A stretch of 46,977 nt of DNA from Alphaproteobacteria bacterium (lineage in GTDB: Bacteria > Pseudomonadota > Alphaproteobacteria > SHVZ01): NCBI GenBank assembly GCA_009694025.1, contig SHVZ01000016.1, positions 1 through 46,977 on the forward strand, given 5' to 3'. Each line of letters opens with the position of its first letter. The stretch's first letter is position 1. The position numbers and the translations under genes are program-made. The notes under the pieces are model-generated. The model was given only the letters and a program-made list of their open reading frames with translations. It ran no database searches and had not been told where the DNA came from. This document shows positions 16,472 through 23,024 of this stretch, piece by piece.

Positions 16472-17487
16472 TACTTCGCGTATTTCGCGATCATCGCGCG
16501 GGCGTCGTCGACCAGCATCTTGCCGTGGGTGCCCTTGCCGTCCATCTCCTTGATCCAGGCGTCGATCACCGGCTGGGTGAGGGCCTGCATCTTGGCGACC
16601 TCGGCCGGCGGCATGACGTGGAACTGCACCTTGGCCGCCACCGCGGCGTCGCGACCCGGCTTCTCGACCTCGTCCCAGATCTTTCCGACCTTGCGCGCGA
16701 GCGCCATGCCGGAATTGGCGTCGATCACCTTCTTCAGGTCCGCCGGGAGCGCGTCGTACTTCGCCTTGTTCATGGCGTAGAGGAAGACCGACGTGTAGAA
16801 GCCGCGCGCGCCCGGCACCTCGGTCACATGCTTGACCATCTCATGCGCCTTCAACGGCAGCGCCACCTCGAAGGGGATGGTGGCGCCGTCGACGACACCG
16901 CGGGAGAGCGCCTGCGGCAGCTCCGGCACCGGCATGCCGACGGGGGTGGCGCCGAGCGCCTTCAGGGCGTCGTTGGTGACCCGGGTCGGCGCACGGATCT
17001 TGAGGCCCTTCAGGTCGTCGACCGACATCACCGCCTTCGACACCGTGAAGAAGCTGCCGGGCGCATGCGCGTGCATCACCAGGACGTGCACGTCCTTGAA
17101 CTCGTCCCTGAGGTGCTTCTCGTAGAATTCCTGGGTCGCCTGCGCCGTCGCCTCGGCCGAGGCCGCCATGAACGGCAGCTCGAACACCTCGGACTTGGGG
17201 AACCGCCCGGCGGTATAGCCCGGCAGCGTCCACACCACGTCGGCGACGCCGTCCTTGACCTGGTCGTAGAGCTGCGGCGGGCGCCCGCCGAGCGCCATCG
17301 CGGCGAAGATCTCGACCTTGATGCGGCCGCCGGACTCGGCGGTGACGGCGTCGGCCCAGGGCTTGATGAACTGCGCGTGCGCCGGCGAGGGCGGCGGCAG
17401 AAAATGATGGACCTTGAGGGTGACTTCCTGAGCCGAGGCCGGCAGGGCCGCGAGCGCCACGAGGCCCAAGAGAGCATGTGCAAGCAT
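16471..17487 (-). CDS. dctP: TRAP transporter substrate-binding protein (DctP type)
   Basis: The 338-residue protein has a signal peptide (MLAHALLGLVALAALPASA, cleavage before QEV). It has the DctP fold signatures VTLKVHHFLPPPSPAH, YDQVKDGVADVVWTLPGYTAGRF, the binding-site helix region SVDDLKGLKIRAPTR and MPVPELPQALSRGVVDGA. The Arg in IRAPTR is the usual carboxylate-binding residue, so the ligand is an organic acid. The ATG at 17487 is preceded by GGGGAGGA. It is the first gene of the dctPQM-marR operon and is divergent from the oxygenase/gentisate arm. An aromatic acid ligand is inferred from this context. Confidence 0.93.
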   Translation of the reverse strand: MLAHALLGLVALAALPASAQEVTLKVHHFLPPPSPAHAQFIKPWADAVTAESGGRIKVEIFAAMALGGRPPQLYDQVKDGVADVVWTLPGYTAGRFPKSEVFELPFMAASAEATAQATQEFYEKHLRDEFKDVHVLVMHAHAPGSFFTVSKAVMSVDDLKGLKIRAPTRVTNDALKALGATPVGMPVPELPQALSRGVVDGATIPFEVALPLKAHEMVKHVTEVPGARGFYTSVFLYAMNKAKYDALPADLKKVIDANSGMALARKVGKIWDEVEKPGRDAAVAAKVQFHVMPPAEVAKMQALTQPVIDAWIKEMDGKGTHGKMLVDDARAMIAKYAK

Positions 17488-17511
17488 GGCATCCTCCCCA
17501 AATGTCGTTGG

Positions 17512-17532
17512 ATTGTTGGACGGCCGAACAAT
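17512..17532. promoter_or_regulatory. Candidate operator palindrome in the divergent promoter
   Basis: A 21-base imperfect palindrome has ATTGTT and AACAAT arms around GGACGGCCG. It lies directly upstream of a good -35 box at 17533 and 25 bases from the dctP start codon. A second, direct repeat also runs through here: GCCGAACAATTTGAC (17523-17537) and GCCGAACGTTTGAC (17540-17553). The size and placement fit a MarR-type operator that could control both arms. Binding is inferred. Confidence 0.5.
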
Positions 17533-17560
17533 TTGACAGCCGAACGTTTGACCATAGAAT
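17533..17560 (+). promoter_or_regulatory. Sigma-70-like promoter for the oxygenase/gentisate arm
   Basis: TTGACA at 17533-17538 matches the -35 consensus exactly. TAGAAT at 17555-17560 matches the -10 consensus at five of six positions, with a 16-base spacer. It reads toward the reductase gene at 17596 and would give a leader of about 28 bases. It is the clearest housekeeping promoter in the window and is flanked by the palindrome at 17512-17532. Confidence 0.6.
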
Positions 17561-17595
17561 AAGTCGCAATCCCACCACCCGCAAGACGAGCAGAG

Positions 17596-18618
17596 ATGGT
17601 CGCGACGGTGCGCATCCGGCAATGGCCGACGCCGATCGGGCTCGGGCCTGGCCAGGTCGTCCTGGAAGCGGCGCTGAACGCCGGCGTCCCCTATCCCTTC
17701 GGCTGCCAGTCCGGCAATTGCGGCGCCTGCAAGTCGCTCCTGATCGCGGGCTCGGTCGAGCTCGCCGAGCATTCGGAGTTCGCGCTGACCGACGAGGAGA
17801 AGGCCCAAGGCCTGGTCCTCGCCTGCCGGTCGATGGCCGACGACGACATCGAGATCGCCTGGATCGAGGGCGAGGATCTGGCGCTGCATGCCCAGCGCCG
17901 GCTCGACTGCCGGGTGGCCGCGCTCGACCGCCTCACCCACGACATCACCGGGGTGACCCTGGCGATCGGCTCCGGCGGGCCCTTCGCCTTCACAGCCGGC
18001 CAGTTCGTCCGGGTGACGTTCCCCGGCCAGAAGACGCGGGACTATTCGATGGCGAACCGGCTGGAGGAGCCTAACCTGGTCTTCCATATCCGGCACATGC
18101 AGGGCGGCGCCGTCAGCGCCTTCGTCGCCGACGAGCTCGAGGTCGGCATGCCGGTCGTCGTCGAAGGACCGAACGGGATCGCGCATTTCAAGGAGGCCCA
18201 TACGGGGCCGATCCTGGCGCTCGCCGGCGGCTCCGGCCTGGCGCCCGTCGCCTCCATCGTCGAGACCGCGCTCGCCAAAGGCCGCCGCGGCCCGATCCAC
18301 CTCTATTTCGGCGCCCGCGACGAGCGCGACATCTATCTCGAGGGGCGCTTCCGTGCGCTCGCCGAGAAACATCCGAACCTCAGCTATACGGTCGTCCTGT
18401 CGCAGCCCTCCGGCCCGACGTCGCGGCGAACCGGCTTCCTGCACGAGGCGGTCGCCGCCGACTTCCCGAGCCTGGACGGCGCCAAGGCCTATGTCGCCGG
18501 GCCGCCGGTGATGGTGGATGCGATGACGCCCGTGCTGGTCGCGCGGAAGATGCGGCGCGAGGATATCCACGCCGACGCCTTCTATACGGAGGCCGATAAG
18601 CCGAAGGCGACGGCATGA
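17596..18618 (+). CDS. NAD(P)H-dependent oxygenase reductase ([2Fe-2S] ferredoxin + FAD/NAD domains)
   Basis: The 340-residue protein has an N-terminal plant-type ferredoxin domain with the cluster ligands C37, C42, C45 (FGCQSGNCGACKS) and C77 (LACRS). An FNR-like FAD domain follows (FTAGQFVRVTFPG, then TRDYSMAN as the R-x-Y-S flavin motif), then an NAD domain (LALAGGSGLAPVASIV and AYVAGPPVMVDAM). This layout matches electron-transfer components of ring-hydroxylating and diiron monooxygenases (BenC or phenol-hydroxylase reductase type), unlike PaaE, where the order is reversed. It probably feeds electrons to the diiron protein encoded two genes downstream. The stop overlaps the SDR start by 4 bases. 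Confidence 0.92.
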   Translation: MVATVRIRQWPTPIGLGPGQVVLEAALNAGVPYPFGCQSGNCGACKSLLIAGSVELAEHSEFALTDEEKAQGLVLACRSMADDDIEIAWIEGEDLALHAQRRLDCRVAALDRLTHDITGVTLAIGSGGPFAFTAGQFVRVTFPGQKTRDYSMANRLEEPNLVFHIRHMQGGAVSAFVADELEVGMPVVVEGPNGIAHFKEAHTGPILALAGGSGLAPVASIVETALAKGRRGPIHLYFGARDERDIYLEGRFRALAEKHPNLSYTVVLSQPSGPTSRRTGFLHEAVAADFPSLDGAKAYVAGPPVMVDAMTPVLVARKMRREDIHADAFYTEADKPKATA

Positions 18619-19535
18619 GTGCGGCTCCTCTCGCCGGCCGCGTGGCGCTCGTCACCGGCGGCGCCCAGGGCATCGGCAGGGCGATCGCCGAGCGACTCGC
18701 CGCCGACGGGGCCAAGGTGCTGATCGCCGATCCCGGCGTCGGCATCGACGGCCGCGGCGGCGATGCGGCGCTCGCAACCAGCCTCGCCGGGGCGATCGGC
18801 GGCGCCGCCTTCCCGCGCTCGATCGCGAGCCCGGGTGCGGCCGAGGAGGCGGTCGCGCTGGCGGTCGAGCGCTTCGGCGGGATCGACATCCTGGTCAACA
18901 ACGCGGCGATCCTCCGTGACGGCTTCGTCTTCAAGCTGGAGCCGGCGGATTTCGAGGATGTGCTCAGGGTCAACCTCTCCGCCGCCTTCTATCTGACCCG
19001 CGCCGCCTCAGGCGTGATGCGCGAGCAGGCCAAGGCCGAGCGTGGTGGTGCGCCCTATGGCTGGGGCCGCATCGTCAACATCACCTCGACCGCCGGGCTC
19101 TACGGCAATTTCGGCCAGGCCGCCTACGCCTCCGCCAAGGCCGGGCTGATCGGCCTGACGCGGGTGACGGCGATGGACCTGGCGCGCACGCACGTGACCT
19201 GCAACGCCGTCGCCCCCTTCGCCGCGACCCGCGTCACGGAGTCGATCAAGCCGCAGAACGACGGCCAGGCGAGCTACAAGGCCCGCGCCCTCAAGGTGCC
19301 GGCATCGGCGGTCGCCGATCTCGTCGCCTATCTCTCGATGCCGGCGGCGCAGTCGGTCACCGGCCAGGTGCTGGGCGTGCGCGGCCGCGAGATCCTGGCC
19401 TTCGCCCAGGCGCGCCCGGGAAAGCGCGCGATCGTCGGCGCCGGCGGCATGGCGGCGGCGCTCGAGGAGATCAAGCCGGCCTTCGCCGACCTCGGAACCG
19501 ACCTCGAGGCTTTCAACACCGATCCCGTGATCTAG
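18615..19535 (+). CDS. Short-chain dehydrogenase/reductase (SDR)
   Basis: The 306-residue protein has the SDR cofactor motif TGGAQGIG (14-21), a structural NNAA motif (95-98) and the catalytic S158, Y171 and K175 (ITSTAGLYG, then YASAK). The N-domain resembles multifunctional-enzyme type SDRs that act on 3-hydroxyacyl-CoA, and the protein carries a roughly 50-residue extension beyond the normal SDR length. It lies between the reductase and the diiron protein in one operon (ATGA overlap upstream, 11-base gap downstream). It may oxidise a hydroxylated or dihydrodiol intermediate on the way to gentisate. The substrate is inferred only from context. Confidence 0.88.
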   Translation: MSAAPLAGRVALVTGGAQGIGRAIAERLAADGAKVLIADPGVGIDGRGGDAALATSLAGAIGGAAFPRSIASPGAAEEAVALAVERFGGIDILVNNAAILRDGFVFKLEPADFEDVLRVNLSAAFYLTRAASGVMREQAKAERGGAPYGWGRIVNITSTAGLYGNFGQAAYASAKAGLIGLTRVTAMDLARTHVTCNAVAPFAATRVTESIKPQNDGQASYKARALKVPASAVADLVAYLSMPAAQSVTGQVLGVRGREILAFAQARPGKRAIVGAGGMAAALEEIKPAFADLGTDLEAFNTDPVI

Positions 19536-19546
19536 GGCCCCGTCCC

Positions 19547-20251
19547 ATGAGCCACCCCCAGGTCAAGACCATCGAAGCCTTCCATCGACAGAGCGAGGAG
19601 TATCGCTCCGCGGTGCTGAAGCTGGTCGTCAGCCACGCGGTCAACGAGCTCTACGGCGCCCAGGTGTTCGACGAGCCGGCGATCGCGCTGGCGCCCACGC
19701 CCTATGCCAAGTGGCTGACCTGCCGGGTCGCCATGGAGGAGTACGGCCACCACGTCCGCTTCAGCGAGCTTGGGGTCAAGCTCGGAGTGCCCAAGGAGAA
19801 GATGACGCCGAAGGCCAAGCGGCCGCTCTCGATCTTCGAGTTTTCGTTGAAGACCTGGGAGGAGTTCTGCGTCATCAAGCTGCTGGCCGACTTGGCCGAG
19901 ATCCTGCAGGTCGAGGACCTGCTCGCCTGCACCTTCCATCCCTTGCGCGATCTCGCCCGCATGACCATGCCCGAAGAACGTTTCCACGCCCAGTTCGGCA
20001 AGGACTTCTGCACCGAGCTCTGTGCGACACCCGAGGGGCGGGCTCGCGTGCAGGATGCGATCGACCGCTACTATCCGTTCCTTCCGGCCTTCTTCGGCGC
20101 TTCGAACTCGAAGAACAACGAGACCTTCCGCCGCCTCGGCATCAAGCAGCGGACCAACGCGGCGATGCGCGAGGACTTCCTCGTCCGCGCCCGCGCGCTG
20201 GTGGTGGATCATCTGAAGCTCAAGATGCCGGCGGTGCCGGCGGTAGCGTAG
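19547..20251 (+). CDS. Stand-alone PaaA-like diiron oxygenase (phenylacetate-CoA epoxidase family)
   Basis: The 234-residue ferritin-like protein aligns by eye with the catalytic subunit PaaA of phenylacetyl-CoA epoxidase. The expected diiron ligands are all present: E34 (AVNELYG), E65 and H68 (MEEYGHH), D115 (LLADLAEI), and E144 and H147 (PEERFH). The following DAIDRYYPFLPAFFG corresponds to DAINRFWWPALMMFG in PaaA. It is about 75 residues shorter than PaaA, and no paaB, paaC or paaD partner is encoded nearby. With the upstream reductase it could form a two-component monooxygenase feeding gentisate 1,2-dioxygenase. Whether the substrate is a CoA thioester or a free acid is open. Confidence 0.85.
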   Translation: MSHPQVKTIEAFHRQSEEYRSAVLKLVVSHAVNELYGAQVFDEPAIALAPTPYAKWLTCRVAMEEYGHHVRFSELGVKLGVPKEKMTPKAKRPLSIFEFSLKTWEEFCVIKLLADLAEILQVEDLLACTFHPLRDLARMTMPEERFHAQFGKDFCTELCATPEGRARVQDAIDRYYPFLPAFFGASNSKNNETFRRLGIKQRTNAAMREDFLVRARALVVDHLKLKMPAVPAVA

Positions 20252-20261
20252 GCGCGCTGGT

Positions 20262-20290
20262 CCTCATGCTTCGACAGGCTCAGCATGAGG
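20262..20290. repeat. Palindromic intergenic repeat, hairpin 1
   Basis: CCTCATGCT (20262-20270) and AGCATGAGG (20282-20290) form a perfect 9-bp stem around an 11-base loop, just after the diiron gene stop at 20251. The core CTTCGACAGGCTC is related to the element at 14108-14188. It is probably one copy of a dispersed REP-like family and could act as a transcript hairpin within the operon. Confidence 0.75.
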
Positions 20291-20305
20291 ACCCCAAAGC
20301 AAGGA

Positions 20306-20357
20306 GCCTCATCCTGAGCTCCGGCGAAGTCGACTTCGCCGCTTCGAAGGATGAGGC
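20306..20357. repeat. Palindromic intergenic repeat, hairpin 2
   Basis: GCCTCATCCT and its complement AGGATGAGGC enclose the perfect 18-base palindrome GGCGAAGTCGACTTCGCC (20323-20340). It directly follows hairpin 1 and ends about 6 bases before the GAGGAGG site of the gentisate dioxygenase gene. It may separate expression of the oxygenase arm from the ring-cleavage arm. Confidence 0.75.
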
Positions 20358-20374
20358 CGCCTGAGGAGGGGACG

Positions 20375-21415
20375 ATGCCGGCGGCACCCAAGCTCACCAA
20401 CGCCCGCGCCGACTTCTATGCCCGCATCGGCGAGCACGGGTTGACGCCGCTGTGGGAGGTTCTGAAGGGCCTGATCACGCCGGAGCCCCGCTCGCCGGCG
20501 ATCCCGGCGCTCTGGCGCTACGAGGAGATCCGCGCCTTCATCCTGGAAGCCGGCACGCTCATCACCGCCAAGGAGGCCGAGCGCCGCGTCCTCATCCTGG
20601 AGAACCCGGGCTTGAAGGGCCGCTCGTCGATCACCCACACGCTCTATGCCGGACTCCAGCTCATCCTGCCGGGCGAGGTCGCGCCGGCGCACCGCCATAC
20701 CCAGACGGCGCTCCGCTTCGTCGTCGAAGGCGAGGGCGCCTATACCGCCGTCGATGGCGAACGCACCACCATGCGTCCGGGCGACTTCGTGATCACGCCG
20801 TCCTGGACCTGGCACGACCACGGCAACGACTCCGACCGGCCGATGGTGTGGATGGACGGGCTCGACATACCCCTTGTTCAATTCCTGGACGCCAGCTTCG
20901 CCGAGCATGCGCGTGAGGACAGCCAGGCGGTCGCGCGGCCCGAGGGCGACGCGCTCGCCCGCTACGGCCAGGGCCTCTTGCCGGTCGATCACCGCGCGGT
21001 GACGCCGACCTCGCCGATCTTCAACTATCCCTATGCCCGGACCCGGGAGGCGCTGGAGACGATGCGCCGCACCGGGCCGTGGGACGTCCATCACGGGCTC
21101 AAGATGAAGTACGTCAACCCGGCGACCGGCGGCTGGGCGATTCCGACCATGGCCACATGCATGCAGCTCTTGCCGAAAGGCTTCGCCGGGGCCGCCTATC
21201 GCTCGACCGACGGCGCGGTTTTCTCCGTCGTCGAGGGCCACGGCCACACGACGATCGGCGGCGAGCGCTTCGACTGGCGCCCGCGCGACATCTTCGTGGT
21301 GCCGAGCTGGGTCGAGCACCGCCACGTCGCCGAGGACGACGCCGTCCTGTTCAGCTTCTCCGACCGTCCGGTGCAGGAGGCTGTCGGACTCTGGCGCGAG
21401 CGCCGCTCCGCATGA
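20375..21415 (+). CDS. Gentisate 1,2-dioxygenase (bicupin)
   Basis: The 346-residue protein has two cupin domains. The N-terminal one has GEVAPAHRHTQTALRFVVEGEGAYT (split here as GEVAPAHRHTQ and TALRFVVEGEG) with iron ligands H106 and H108, and WTWHDHG with H147/H149. The C-terminal one spans about 265-335 (FSVVEGHGHTTI, then VVPSWVEHRHV). This length and layout are typical of gentisate 1,2-dioxygenase, which cleaves gentisate to maleylpyruvate with Fe(II) and O2. The ATG at 20375 has GAGGAGG seven bases upstream. The next gene encodes the hydrolase expected two steps later. 1-Hydroxy-2-naphthoate dioxygenase or salicylate 1,2-dioxygenase are related alternatives. Confidence 0.9.
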   Translation: MPAAPKLTNARADFYARIGEHGLTPLWEVLKGLITPEPRSPAIPALWRYEEIRAFILEAGTLITAKEAERRVLILENPGLKGRSSITHTLYAGLQLILPGEVAPAHRHTQTALRFVVEGEGAYTAVDGERTTMRPGDFVITPSWTWHDHGNDSDRPMVWMDGLDIPLVQFLDASFAEHAREDSQAVARPEGDALARYGQGLLPVDHRAVTPTSPIFNYPYARTREALETMRRTGPWDVHHGLKMKYVNPATGGWAIPTMATCMQLLPKGFAGAAYRSTDGAVFSVVEGHGHTTIGGERFDWRPRDIFVVPSWVEHRHVAEDDAVLFSFSDRPVQEAVGLWRERRSA

Positions 21416-21533
21416 CCTAGTACCGCCTCCTCCCCAAGCATCGGTTGTTCGCCGCCGGACGATGGCCATTGGGCCGGATCGCCGCGCGGTGGTATCTGTT
21501 CCAATCCTGCCAACGTCGCCTCGAGGCTCCTCC

Positions 21534-22226
21534 ATGTCCCACGTCATTCCCGTCTGGTCGGTTCCGTCAGTCGCCGTCATCGGCGAGACCGGCTCGTTCC
21601 CGGTCCGCCGCATCTACTGCGTCGGCCGCAACTACGCCGCGCACGCGCGCGAGATGGGCGCCAACCCGGACAAGGAGGATCCGTTCTTCTTCACCAAGCC
21701 GGCCGACGCGATCGTGCCGTCGGGCGCCATCCTGCCGTTCCCGATGGCGACCAAGAACCTGCACCACGAGATCGAGCTGGTGGTCGCGCTCAAGTCGGGC
21801 GGCCGCAACATCACGTCGGCGAACGCCCTCGACCACGTCTACGGCTACGCGATCGGGCTCGACATGACCCGGCGCGACCTGCAGAACGCCGCCAAGAACG
21901 CCGGCCGCCCGTGGGACATGGGCAAAGGTTTCGACCAGTCGGCGCCGATCACGCCGATCCAGCCCGCGGCCAAGATCGGCCACCCGGCCAAGGGCAAGAT
22001 CTGGGTCAAGGTCAACGGCCAGACCAAGCAGGAAGGCGACCTCGCCGACATGATCTGGAGCGTGCCCGATACCATCGCCTATCTCTCGGGCCTGGTGGCG
22101 TTGGCGGCAGGCGACCTCATCTACACCGGTACGCCGGAAGGGGTCGGGCCGGTCGTCGCCGGCGACCGGCTCGACGGCCACATCGACGGCGTCGGCGCCC
22201 TCGCCCTCACCTACGCCAAGGCGTGA
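21534..22226 (+). CDS. Fumarylacetoacetate hydrolase family protein, probably fumarylpyruvate hydrolase
   Basis: The 230-residue protein has FAH-fold motifs: RRIYCVGRNYAAHAREMG, PFFFTKPADAIV, the metal-binding HHEIELVVAL, GYAIGLDMTRRDLQ and DLIYTGTPEGVGPV. The closest recalled group is the NagK-like fumarylpyruvate hydrolases, which split fumarylpyruvate into fumarate and pyruvate. Hydrolysis of maleylpyruvate is also possible. I chose the ATG at 21534 since the frame upstream to 21462 looks non-coding. A 118-base gap after gentisate dioxygenase leaves room for its own promoter; I see no convincing one. No maleylpyruvate isomerase gene is in the window. Confidence 0.88.
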   Translation: MSHVIPVWSVPSVAVIGETGSFPVRRIYCVGRNYAAHAREMGANPDKEDPFFFTKPADAIVPSGAILPFPMATKNLHHEIELVVALKSGGRNITSANALDHVYGYAIGLDMTRRDLQNAAKNAGRPWDMGKGFDQSAPITPIQPAAKIGHPAKGKIWVKVNGQTKQEGDLADMIWSVPDTIAYLSGLVALAAGDLIYTGTPEGVGPVVAGDRLDGHIDGVGALALTYAKA

Positions 22227-22229
22227 GCC

Positions 22230-23024
22230 GTGCGGTTTCGCGTCACTACCTGGAACATCAACTCGGTCAGGCTCCGCCAGGACCTGGTGCTGAGGCTGCT
22301 CGGCGAGATCAAGCCGGACGTGCTCTGCCTGCAGGAGATCAAGGTCGAGACCGACCTCTTCCCGCACGATCCCTACGAGCAGGCGGGCTACAAGCACCGC
22401 GCCATCCTCGGCATGAAGGGCTACAACGGCGTCGCCATCCTGTCGAAGACCAAGATCGACCGCATCGACGGGCCGGACTGGTGCAAGAAGGGCGACTCCC
22501 GCCACCTCGCCGTCCGGGCCGGCGGCGTCGAAGTGCATAACTTCTACGTCCCCTCCGGCGGCGACATACCGGACCCGAAGCAGAATCCGAAGTTCGCCCA
22601 CAAGCTCGCCTTCGTCGACGAGATGGCGGCGTGGTTCAAGGCGAACCGAAAGCCGAAAGACCCGATGGTGCTGGTCGGCGACCTCAACATCGCGCCCCTG
22701 GAGCACGACGTCTGGTCCCACAAGCAGCTCCTCGACGTCGTCAGCCACACCCCGGTCGAGGTCGAGAAGCTCGGGCGCGTGCGGAAGTCGAGCGACTGGG
22801 TCGACGCCGTCCGCCACTTCGTGCCTGACGATCGGAAGCTCTATAGCTGGTGGAGCTACCGGGCCCGCGACTGGCGACTGGCCGACCGCGGCCGCCGCCT
22901 CGACCATGTCTGGGTGACGCCGCCCCTGAAGAAAAGCCTGAAAAGCTACTCGGTCCTCAAGGACGCCCGCGGCTGGGAGAAGAGCTCCGACCACGTGCCG
23001 GTGACCGTCGACCTGGCGCTGTGA
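22230..23024 (+). CDS. xthA: Exodeoxyribonuclease III (AP endonuclease, ExoIII family)
   Basis: The 264-residue protein begins with GTG at 22230, three bases after the FAH stop. It carries all ExoIII/AP-endonuclease motifs: TWNINSVR, LCLQEIKVE (metal-binding Glu), GYNGVAILSK, FYVPSGGD, GDLNIAP, DWRLADRGRRLDHVW and the C-terminal SSDHVPV with the catalytic His. It cuts at abasic sites and degrades 3' ends in base-excision repair. Its stop overlaps the next gene's GTG by 4 bases. Its place after the gentisate genes is probably incidental. Confidence 0.95.
   Translation: MRFRVTTWNINSVRLRQDLVLRLLGEIKPDVLCLQEIKVETDLFPHDPYEQAGYKHRAILGMKGYNGVAILSKTKIDRIDGPDWCKKGDSRHLAVRAGGVEVHNFYVPSGGDIPDPKQNPKFAHKLAFVDEMAAWFKANRKPKDPMVLVGDLNIAPLEHDVWSHKQLLDVVSHTPVEVEKLGRVRKSSDWVDAVRHFVPDDRKLYSWWSYRARDWRLADRGRRLDHVWVTPPLKKSLKSYSVLKDARGWEKSSDHVPVTVDLAL

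Noticed and set aside
16471-18570. A 699-residue extension of the TRAP binding protein
   Set aside because: The extension is antisense to the reductase gene; the ATG at 17487 has a ribosome binding site and a signal peptide.
14108-20357. The palindromes as a CRISPR array
   Set aside because: There are only a few copies, far apart, palindromic and without regular spacers or cas genes.
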